From contig NZ_KZ984053.1 of assembly GCF_003569805.1 (NCBI RefSeq), positions 179,243-243,242 on the forward strand: 64,000 bases of DNA, read 5' to 3'. The first letter of the stretch is position 1; the number at the start of each line of letters is the position of its first letter. This DNA is from Microbacterium halotolerans. Its GTDB lineage: Bacteria > Actinomycetota > Actinomycetes > Actinomycetales > Microbacteriaceae. This document shows positions 55,977 to 64,000 of this stretch, piece by piece. The notes under the pieces were generated by a model that worked only from the letters and a program-made list of their open reading frames with translations, was not told the origin of the DNA and did no database searches. The position numbers and the translations under genes are program-made.

Positions 55977-56972
55977 ATGCCCGGAACGCTCTCAGTGGAC
56001 TCCTCGGTCGAACTCGCCACCGCCGACAGGGGCGGATTCGTCGAATCCCGGCACGCCGGCGCGGCGATCGTGCTCACGCCAGAGGGTGAGGCGGCGCTGA
56101 CGCTCGGCGACCCTGACGCTGTCGTGCTTCCGCGGTCGGCGATGAAGCCGTTTCAGGCGATCGCGTGCGCCACGGCCGGAGCTGCGTTCGAGGACGAGCG
56201 CTTGGCGATCTCGACGGCGAGCCATGCGGGCACCGACCGCCACGTCGACCTCGTGCGCAGCATGCTGCTCGACGCGGGCCTCACCGAGGATCACCTCGGC
56301 TGCCCTCCAGCGCTGGCTGACGACTCATCGACCAGGCAGGAGATGATCCGCGATCGCGCGCCGATGTCGCGCGTGCGGATGACCTGCTCGGGCAAGCACG
56401 CGGCGATGCTCGCCGCGTGCGCGGTGAACGGCTGGAGCACGGATTCGTATCTCTCCCCCGATCATCCGCTGCAGCAGCACATCCGCGAGGCCGTCGAACG
56501 CCTGTGCGGCGGCACGAAGATCGCCGCGACAGTCGTCGACGGATGCGGAGCACCCGTGCACGCCGTCGCGCTGTCGTCGCTGGCTCGCGGCATGCAGCGG
56601 ATCGGCACGTCGAGCGAGACTTCGCCGTTCGCGCTGCACCGCGTATCCGGCGCCCTCATCCGCGCTGTGCGGGAGAACCCGTGGGCTGTCGAAGGCACCG
56701 GACGCCCTGACACCACGGCGATCGAGCAGTTCGGCGTGTTCTCGAAGTTCGGTGCAGAGGGCGTGCAGGTGATGGTCGCCCCTGACGGCACGACGGTGGC
56801 GCTGAAGATCCTCGACGGCTCTCGCCGCGCAGGTTCGGTCGTCGCGCTGTCGCTGCTGGCGAAGACGGGCGCGCTGCCAGCCGATGCGGTGTCCGGCTTC
56901 CTCTCCGCGCACCCGCTCTACGCCGTCCGCGGCGGCGATGACGAGGTCGGCCGCATCCGTCCGACGGTCTGA
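55977..56972 (+). CDS. Type II-like asparaginase (Asparaginase_II family)
   Basis: A 331-residue protein of the Asparaginase_II family (related to thermolabile rhizobial L-asparaginase), not the E. coli AnsA/B fold. The family motifs are VLPRSAMKPFQAIA, ISTASHAGTDRHVDLV, MTCSGKHAAMLAAC and VDGCGAPVHAVALSSLARG. It hydrolyses L-asparagine to aspartate and ammonia; nucleophile identity is not certain from sequence. ATG at 55977 is used: it is seven bases after TATCCT, and the upstream 16 codons overlap the osmC promoter. It is separated from the convergent EccC-like gene by 27 bases. Confidence 0.9.
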   Translation: MPGTLSVDSSVELATADRGGFVESRHAGAAIVLTPEGEAALTLGDPDAVVLPRSAMKPFQAIACATAGAAFEDERLAISTASHAGTDRHVDLVRSMLLDAGLTEDHLGCPPALADDSSTRQEMIRDRAPMSRVRMTCSGKHAAMLAACAVNGWSTDSYLSPDHPLQQHIREAVERLCGGTKIAATVVDGCGAPVHAVALSSLARGMQRIGTSSETSPFALHRVSGALIRAVRENPWAVEGTGRPDTTAIEQFGVFSKFGAEGVQVMVAPDGTTVALKILDGSRRAGSVVALSLLAKTGALPADAVSGFLSAHPLYAVRGGDDEVGRIRPTV

Positions 56973-56999
56973 GGCTGCGCGGCACGGATCGGGCGGCCC

Positions 57000-59900
57000 T
57001 CACGCCGGAAGAACCACCCGGCGCGGCAGGGCGGACGGCGAGACCCGCCAGGCACGACCGGCTCGGGGCTCCGCATACGGCGGCAGCGAGCGCTCCCCGG
57101 CGATCGAGCGGAGTTCGCTCCGGCACTCGGCCGACACCAGCATTTCACCGGATTCCCTGATCCCGCGCAGCACCGCGCCGTGCCTGAGCCAGCTCTCGCC
57201 GTCGCCGACGACGACCAGGTGCTCGGTGCCGTCGGCGAGATCATCGACGGAGGCTCCGAGTTGGAGAGCATCGAGGGCGACGACCCGCACAGATCTTCCC
57301 CACGCCTCCGCCAGCAGCGAGGCACGAGCAGCCGCACCGTTCGTCACGATCGCCGCTGCCGCGACGACCGGCCGCCACAGCGCCGCCGATCCTGCGGAAC
57401 GATTCGCAGGCGTCGAGGAGCGATGCTGTCCCTCAGCGCGAACGGAGCGCGACGGTTCTCCGCGCAGCGCCCGTCTGCGCTCGGCGCGTGTGCCGGTCGC
57501 CCCTGCCGCGATCGATCTCCCCGCGGGCGCGATGTCGGCCCGCACCTGAGCAAGCGCGAACTGCACTTCTCGTTCGTCCATCACCGCCCTTCCGGACGGT
57601 CGCCGCGGGTCGAAGTCTCCGCCGTTCCCTCCCGCCTGCACATGATCGGCGCGGGTCGGCAGACGCAGCAGCGCTCGCCTTCCGAGCCCTGAGATCACGC
57701 GCTCGACGGTGCCGGTGACCCGAGATGCCGTCACCACGACCGTTGTGCCCCGTGCACCCGCTTCTCGCACGAGCGTCTCGGCCCGCGTCGCGAACTCGTG
57801 CGCGTACTCGGCGGGGAACCGGCCGAGCAGTGAATCGAGGTCGTCGATGGCGATGAGCGGCGGAGGCTCGTCGGCCGCGCCCTCGATCGCGTCCCACGCG
57901 CCCTCGAGATCGACTGGCACGACGACGGCCCCCGGCACCTGCCCCGCGACGAGCCGTACGATGCTGGTCTTTCCCGACGCCGACCCGCCGATGACGGCCA
58001 GCCCGCGATCGCCGCCGTGGTGCATCGTCACGACGGGCTGACGCTGCTCATCCGGCTCATCCGCGAGACCGAGCAGCACAGTCCCCCCTCCGTGCTCGGG
58101 CGCACGAAGCTCGCTCAGCGTCAGCTCGCGCGGCAGCGGCGGCAGCCACGGCGCGTGCCCGCGCTTCGGCTCGCCCGGCGCCCCTGCTGCCCTCTCCGCG
58201 TCCGCCGAGGCGAGGCGTGCGAGCAGCTCCGCCTCCGTGCGCGCGATGCGGGTGCGCTCAGGCGCGATGTCGCCGCCGCGGCGCACGAGCGCCATCCCGC
58301 GGGAGGCCGCATCACCGGGCAGGCAGGCGGCGTCGTCGATGCCCACGACGGCCCTGCTGTCGGCTTTCTCCGCCACACGCAGGCTGATGCGCAGAGGGCA
58401 GTTCGCCAGCAGCGCGTCACGGAGCACGCCGGATGCGCGTTGGGTGCCCAGCACGAGGTGCATGCCGAGCGCCCGTCCGCGTGCGGCGACGTCGGTGAAC
58501 ACCTGATGCAGATCGCCATGGTCCTGCAGCAGTGCGGCGAACTCGTCGACCACGATCACCAGCCGGGGCATGTCGACGCGTTCGTCGCCGATGTCGGTCG
58601 CTCCCGCTGCGGCGAGCACGCTCTCACGCCTGCGCAGTTCCGCACGCAGGCTCTCGACTGCGCGACGGGAGCCCGCGCCGTCGAGGTCGGTGATCATGCC
58701 CGTGACGTGCGGCAGGGCGAGCAGCGATGTGAACGCGGTGCCTCCCTTGAAGTCGGCGAGCAGGAAGGCGACGCGATCGCTGTCGTAGCGCGAGGCAATC
58801 GAGGCGATCCACGTGGTGAGCAGTTCGCTCTTGCCGCTGCCGGTGATGCCGACGACGACGGCATGGGGCCCGTCGTGCACGAGATCGATACTCGTCGTGC
58901 CGTCCGCTCCCCGACCGATCGGTGCATCGAGGCCCTTCCCGTCCGGCCCGTCTCCGCTGCGGCTGGCAGCCGAGCCCTCCGCCGACCGACCCTGCGGGGA
59001 CGCGGATTCGAGGAGCACGCCCAGACGCACCGCGGGGAGAGGCACCTCGCCTCCGCTCGCGTCCGAGCGGGCGGAGAGCACAGATGCCAGTCGTTCGGCC
59101 TGCGCCCGGGCGAGCGCCTCGAGCCGCAGCGGCTCGCCATCGGGGTCGAGTGCCGTGTCATCGAGGCGGCGGGCGCGCAGCGCCGCACCGGGCTCCAGCT
59201 CCAGAATGACTCCGCACGCCGCTGGAGCATCGTCGCCGCGCTCGGTCACAGCGATGACGAAGTCCGCGTCCGCGATTGCGGCTGCACGTCGCGCATCCGT
59301 CCCGCCAGGCGCCTCGGGCAAGAGACCGACGGCGACGACCCTGACCGGCTCACGGCCCTCACGTCCCGGTGAGCTCCACCCTGCGGCCGTGCCGAGGTGC
59401 GGCAGCTGCTCCATGGCCGCCTCGTCGCCCGGAAGCACGTGGGAGACGACGAGCTCACTCGGCGCCGCGCGCAGGCACAGCTGCATCAGCAGGCCCCGCG
59501 CAACTGCCGTGGCCACGACCGGGGGACCCTGCACGCACACGCCGCCGGCTTCGCGAAGCGGAACCGTCACCGGCGCCAGAGCGATCCAGGCGGCGTCGCG
59601 CCGCAGCTCCTCGGCCTCGACGCCTTCGCCTCCCGTTACACGGATGTCGCTGCGGACCCTGCCGAAGCCCAGGACGACCTCGATCGGTCCGTGCCGCCAG
59701 AGCGTGCGCGCCTCCGCCAGTCTGGCCGTGCTCGGCCTCAGCCGGTCGAGCTGAGACCGCTCCCGACTGTGGCGCTCGGACAGCTCCTCTCTGGCCGTGG
59801 CGCACGCGGCGCTGAGCTCCCGCGTCGCCCTGCGCCTCTCTTTGCGTCGGTTGCGTGCGCCGTCGATCAGCGAAGCCAATACCATCAGCGGCCCGATCGC

Positions 59901-60059
59901 CGCGAAGCAGAGCATCATGACGTATCCCGTCAGCAACCACATCGCCACTGCCCCCGCCATGGGCACGAACGCGGCGACGAGCGGAATCGCACCCCGTCTG
60001 GCCGGGGCCGCCGGCGCAGGAAGAACGATCGGCTCGTCCGGACGATGTGGTGTGCTCAC
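57000..60059 (-). CDS. Orphan FtsK/SpoIIIE-type ATPase (EccC-like)
   Basis: A 1019-residue ATPase. There are two membrane helices at about 22-65 (IPLVAAFVPMAGAVAMWLLTG, VMMLCFAAIGPLMVLASLI) and a charged coiled stretch to about 110. The first FtsK/SpoIIIE ATPase has Walker A GITGSGKSEL (about 400) and Walker B VIVVDEFA. A second, shorter P-loop domain has GGSASGKTSI, and a degenerate third C-terminal domain shows NGAAAR. This is the layout of EccC, the motor of type VII secretion, but no EsxA/WXG100, EccB/D/E or mycosin genes lie in the window. The PP2C gene follows upstream in the same direction. Confidence 0.82.
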   Translation of the reverse strand: MSTPHRPDEPIVLPAPAAPARRGAIPLVAAFVPMAGAVAMWLLTGYVMMLCFAAIGPLMVLASLIDGARNRRKERRRATRELSAACATAREELSERHSRERSQLDRLRPSTARLAEARTLWRHGPIEVVLGFGRVRSDIRVTGGEGVEAEELRRDAAWIALAPVTVPLREAGGVCVQGPPVVATAVARGLLMQLCLRAAPSELVVSHVLPGDEAAMEQLPHLGTAAGWSSPGREGREPVRVVAVGLLPEAPGGTDARRAAAIADADFVIAVTERGDDAPAACGVILELEPGAALRARRLDDTALDPDGEPLRLEALARAQAERLASVLSARSDASGGEVPLPAVRLGVLLESASPQGRSAEGSAASRSGDGPDGKGLDAPIGRGADGTTSIDLVHDGPHAVVVGITGSGKSELLTTWIASIASRYDSDRVAFLLADFKGGTAFTSLLALPHVTGMITDLDGAGSRRAVESLRAELRRRESVLAAAGATDIGDERVDMPRLVIVVDEFAALLQDHGDLHQVFTDVAARGRALGMHLVLGTQRASGVLRDALLANCPLRISLRVAEKADSRAVVGIDDAACLPGDAASRGMALVRRGGDIAPERTRIARTEAELLARLASADAERAAGAPGEPKRGHAPWLPPLPRELTLSELRAPEHGGGTVLLGLADEPDEQRQPVVTMHHGGDRGLAVIGGSASGKTSIVRLVAGQVPGAVVVPVDLEGAWDAIEGAADEPPPLIAIDDLDSLLGRFPAEYAHEFATRAETLVREAGARGTTVVVTASRVTGTVERVISGLGRRALLRLPTRADHVQAGGNGGDFDPRRPSGRAVMDEREVQFALAQVRADIAPAGRSIAAGATGTRAERRRALRGEPSRSVRAEGQHRSSTPANRSAGSAALWRPVVAAAAIVTNGAAARASLLAEAWGRSVRVVALDALQLGASVDDLADGTEHLVVVGDGESWLRHGAVLRGIRESGEMLVSAECRSELRSIAGERSLPPYAEPRAGRAWRVSPSALPRRVVLPA

Positions 60060-60162
60060 ACGTCCAGCTCAGCGCGCTGACGATGTCAGCGGAAGGGCGC
60101 GCCACCACCTGTGGACGGGACACGCCGCGGCGCGGGGGCTGTGAGGGAGGGGACGGACCCCG

Positions 60163-61077
60163 TCAGTCCCGTTCCTGAGCCTCGTCGTCGTGCGCGGAAT
60201 CTGCCGCAGCCGAAGCCCCATCCGGAGCCTCGTCCGTCGTCTGCGCGCCCGCATCCGGCGCTTCGCGGCCAGTCTGGTCGGCGTCGCCGTACGGACCGCC
60301 CGAGCGCGTGACGTCGACGACGATGACCGACACGTTGTCGCGTCCGCCGTTGCCGAGCGCCGCCTCCACCATGCCGCCGACGGCGACGTCCGGTGCGGCG
60401 TGCTCTCGCAGAAAATGCAGTATGCCGTAGTCGGTCAGCTCCTTGGTGAGGCCGTCTGAGCAGATCACGAACCGGTCGCCGTCCTCCACCTCGATGCGCA
60501 CATAGTCGGGAACGACCGACTCGCTGGGGCCGACGGCGCGTGTGATCACGTTGCCGTACGGGTGGCTCTCCGCCTCCTCGGCGCTGAGCCTTCCCGCGTG
60601 CACCAGTTCCTGCACGAGGGAATGGTCGACTGTGACCTGCACGAGCTTGTCGTCTCGGAGAAGGTAGACGCGCGAGTCGCCGATGTTCAGGACGACCCAC
60701 GACGCAGGCGCGGAAGCAGGGTCGAGGTAGATGCCGGTGACGGTCGTGCCCGTACCCTCATCGGTGGTCTCCGGATGATCGGCGATGTCGCGCACCGCGT
60801 TCTCCAGTGCGAGCTCCACGGTCTCCGGCGTGATCGCCTCACCCGATGACGCTACGGCCGAGAGCCGCTCGACGGTGACGGCGCTCGCAACCTCGCCTCC
60901 GATGTGCCCGCCCATGCCGTCCGCGACGACGAACATCGGCCATTCCATCAGGATCGCGTCCTGGTTGACCTCGCGTTTGCGCCCCGTATCGGTGACGCCG
61001 GCCCAGCGCACGACCAGCTCCCCGCCCTCATCGAGGGCGACTGCGTGCGAATGCACCGAACTCGTCGTGTCGCTCAC
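60163..61077 (-). CDS. PP2C-type serine/threonine phosphatase
   Basis: A 304-residue PPM phosphatase (PstP-like catalytic domain). Metal-binding motifs: TGRKREVNQDAILM, VVADGMGGHIGGEVAS, GTGTTVTGIYLD, GDSRVYLLRDDKLVQVTVDHS, ITRAVGPSE, FVICSDGLTKEL and NGGRDNVSVIVVDV. After about residue 255 it ends in a disordered Asp/Ala/Glu-rich tail and has no membrane helix. GTG at 61077 is chosen with GGAGG upstream. It counteracts Ser/Thr kinases of Pkn type; its neighbour is an EccC-like ATPase, and FHA or kinase genes are not here. Confidence 0.88.
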   Translation of the reverse strand: MSDTTSSVHSHAVALDEGGELVVRWAGVTDTGRKREVNQDAILMEWPMFVVADGMGGHIGGEVASAVTVERLSAVASSGEAITPETVELALENAVRDIADHPETTDEGTGTTVTGIYLDPASAPASWVVLNIGDSRVYLLRDDKLVQVTVDHSLVQELVHAGRLSAEEAESHPYGNVITRAVGPSESVVPDYVRIEVEDGDRFVICSDGLTKELTDYGILHFLREHAAPDVAVGGMVEAALGNGGRDNVSVIVVDVTRSGGPYGDADQTGREAPDAGAQTTDEAPDGASAAADSAHDDEAQERD

Positions 61078-61182
61078 GCGGCCTCCAGATCTTCGGCGTC
61101 GAGCCGCGGGTCGTGCCGACGCTTCCCACATCCTAACCGCGCAGTCTGCGCAGGTCGCGAACGCGGAGCGCATCGCGCCCGC

Positions 61183-61947
61183 TCACGCATCCGCGACCAG
61201 CTCTGTCTCACCGTCGGTCGCACCGCTGCGCATCCGCAGCCCTGCCTCCCGTGCCCATTCGATCAGCTCATCGATGGTGCGCAGTCCTGGCCGCTCCTCG
61301 GCGAGGCGACGAGTGAGAACGCCCTTGGCCTTCTTGTTGAAGTGGTTGAGGGCGCGGGTCGTGCCGTCCGCCTGATCCATGACGACTCTGATGTACGTGC
61401 TCGCCACACCGGACGGCACGGGGCCGAGTGCCACGTAGGCCTGCGAACGCAGATCGATCACGAGCGGACGCGCCTCGTGGGCGAGGGCCTCGGTGACGGC
61501 ACGCGCCCACACGCGTTTCAGCGGGGGCAGGCCGGGAAGGGAGGCACCGGCAGCCAGGCGGTAGGAGGGGATCTCGTCGATCGCCCGCACCGGCCCGAAC
61601 GGCGCCGTATGGATGAACGCGTTCCTGCCGAGCCATGCACGGCCGGCCGGTTCAAGGGAAGCGGCGTCCAGCGCATCGAACAGCACACCCGTGTAGCGGT
61701 CCATCGCCGCCATCGTCGGCCCGCTGCGGAGTGCGGCGTTGTCCGCGATGGCCGCAGAGCGCTGCCGCTCCGAGAGCTTCAGCACGGCGGCGGTGCGATC
61801 CGGATCCGCGGCGAGTTCGACCATGGATGCGGCGACGGCCTCGCGCTGGGAGCGCAGAGCTCCCAGCGCGAGGCCGTCGACGTCAAGCGGCTCGCCCGAT
61901 CCTCCTGCCCGCTTCGTCTCAGAAGGGGGCAGCAGGATCGTGGTCAG
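61183..61947 (-). CDS. yaaA: Peroxide stress protein YaaA
   Basis: A 254-residue YaaA (DUF328/UPF0246), which lowers free iron and protects against peroxide. The conserved N-terminus LLPPSETKRAGGSGEP, then GLALGALRSQREAV, GPVRAIDEIPSYRL, VIDLRSQAYVAL and NHFNKKAKGVLTRRLAEE are intact. No ATG, GTG or TTG lies in frame before the conserved LLPPSETK; the first ATG (61824) would delete it. The best start is CTG at 61947, whose TG overlaps the atpC stop (CTGA), giving MTTILLPPSETK. Translational coupling to atpC is therefore likely. Confidence 0.8.
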   Translation of the reverse strand: MTTILLPPSETKRAGGSGEPLDVDGLALGALRSQREAVAASMVELAADPDRTAAVLKLSERQRSAAIADNAALRSGPTMAAMDRYTGVLFDALDAASLEPAGRAWLGRNAFIHTAPFGPVRAIDEIPSYRLAAGASLPGLPPLKRVWARAVTEALAHEARPLVIDLRSQAYVALGPVPSGVASTYIRVVMDQADGTTRALNHFNKKAKGVLTRRLAEERPGLRTIDELIEWAREAGLRMRSGATDGETELVADA

Positions 61948-62204
61948 GACGCGATCGCGGCGTGACCCGCGACGATCGTGACCCGATCGGACTCGACCGA
62001 CACGAAACCGTCCTTCGCGGTCGCCGTGACCACGGAGTCGTTCTCCTGCGTGATCCGGACGGGACCGTCACCGAGGATCGCGAGCATGGGCTCGTGACCG
62101 GTCATGAAACCGATCTGCCCGTCCGTCGTCGTGGCGACGACGAGCTTCGCGTCTCCGTTCCAGACCTCTTCCTCGGCCGACACCAGGCTCACCTGAAGCG
62201 ACAT
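61944..62204 (-). CDS. atpC: ATP synthase epsilon subunit (short form)
   Basis: An 86-residue F1 epsilon subunit. Only the N-terminal beta-sandwich is present (LQVSLVSAEEEVWNGDAKLVVATTTDGQIGFMTGHEPMLAILGDG ... VESDRVTIVAGHA). The C-terminal two-helix hairpin that inhibits ATP hydrolysis in most bacteria (usual length about 130) is missing, and yaaA begins at the stop codon. ATG at 62204 is preferred over the longer frame since the family begins there, two bases after the atpD stop. Confidence 0.92.
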   Translation of the reverse strand: MSLQVSLVSAEEEVWNGDAKLVVATTTDGQIGFMTGHEPMLAILGDGPVRITQENDSVVTATAKDGFVSVESDRVTIVAGHAAIAS

Positions 62205-62206
62205 TC

Positions 62207-63694
<1,488 letters not shown>

Positions 63695-64000
63695 TCAGGA
63701 GGCCAGTGCGTCGGCACCGCCGACGATCTCCGCGATCTGCTGGGTGATCTCAGCCTGACGCGCGTTGTTGCGCAGGCTCGTGTATTCGGTGATGAGCTTG
63801 TCGGCGTTGTCGCTGGCCGCCTTCATCGCCTTCTGCGTCGCCGCCTGCTTGGCGGCGGACGACTGCAGCAGTGCGTTGAAGATACGGCTCTGGATATACA
63901 CCGGCAGGAGCTTGTCGAGCACCTGCGATGCCTCAGGCTCGAACTCGTAGAGCGGGTACACCTCGACCTGCGCCGACTGCGCATCCGACCCGCCGGCGTC
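63695..64000 (-). CDS. atpG: ATP synthase gamma subunit, C-terminal part
   Basis: The 3' end of the F1 gamma subunit (about 101 residues), cut by the window edge. The conserved C-terminal helix [57 protein letters not shown] is complete and forms the rotor shaft inside the beta hexamer. The frame stays open to 64000, so the GTG at 63961 is internal. It lies 36 bases before atpD in the same operon. Confidence 0.95.
   Translation of the reverse strand, partial: DAGGSDAQSAQVEVYPLYEFEPEASQVLDKLLPVYIQSRIFNALLQSSAAKQAATQKAMKAASDNADKLITEYTSLRNNARQAEITQQIAEIVGGADALAS

Noticed and set aside
57000..61077. A complete type VII secretion system
   Set aside because: Only an EccC-like ATPase and a phosphatase are present. 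No WXG100, EccB, EccD, EccE or mycosin gene was found in the flanking sequence.
61825..61943. YaaA starting at the ATG at 61824
   Set aside because: That start would remove the conserved LLPPSETK N-terminus, which is encoded intact upstream in the same frame.

Overview
The window is a 64 kb piece of a high-GC actinobacterial chromosome. It most likely comes from the family Microbacteriaceae, probably Microbacterium or a close relative. This rests on the very G+C-rich codon use, a WhiB regulator beside a PdtaS-type histidine kinase (the order known from Rv3219/Rv3220c), an Rv3235-family gene, a HAIR operator, an F420-type LLM oxidoreductase and many starts that look leaderless. Species cannot be named from the sequence alone. 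I see no rRNA, tRNA, CRISPR array, insertion sequence or prophage, and no gap between genes exceeds 300 bases. Both ends cut genes: a xylulokinase at the left and the ATP synthase gamma subunit at the right.

Layout. Bases 1-5200 carry sugar and nucleoside salvage (xylB end, VOC protein, nucleoside hydrolase), then leuA behind a leucine leader peptide and hairpin, with a divergent FadR/GntR regulator. Bases 5300-15150 hold a HAIR-controlled ClpC-type unfoldase, whiB, pdtaS, a small set of CpaE-like ATPase, SAF protein and BldC-like HTH, an Rv3235-family gene and pfkA. Bases 15280-21480 hold a SNF2 helicase, a lipoprotein, a copper ATPase with a CsoR-type operator, and deoC. Bases 21560-24305 (ribF, two membrane proteins, truB) and 32978-42508 (rbfA, infB, ylxR, nusA, proS) are the conserved translation-factor neighbourhood. 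It is interrupted at 24373-32873 by a thioredoxin-reductase/methyltransferase fusion with its XRE-cupin regulator, mutY, a TetR-ABC exporter operon and an orphan MftD-like oxidase, and at 37859-40555 by a secreted wall-anchored nuclease where rimP might be expected.

Bases 42552-43862 are a paired SMR exporter with a divergent TetR regulator and two operators. Bases 45915-54512 hold the isoprenoid genes ispG and dxr with rseP, an FKBP lipoprotein, a divergent MurE-like ligase, and a trp-attenuated fused anthranilate synthase in between. Bases 54652-61077 hold an acyltransferase, an OsmC protein, an asparaginase, an orphan EccC/FtsK-type ATPase and a PP2C phosphatase. Bases 61183-64000 are yaaA and atpC, atpD and atpG.

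The most informative structure is regulatory. Two amino-acid attenuators (Leu and Trp) have very short leader peptides that themselves seem to start leaderless. About twenty genes share a -10-like hexamer 6 or 7 bases before the start codon. Several clean operators are readable (HAIR, CsoR, two tandem TetR pairs and the palindrome before the MftD-like gene). Function calls rest on family motifs read by eye; no search was run.
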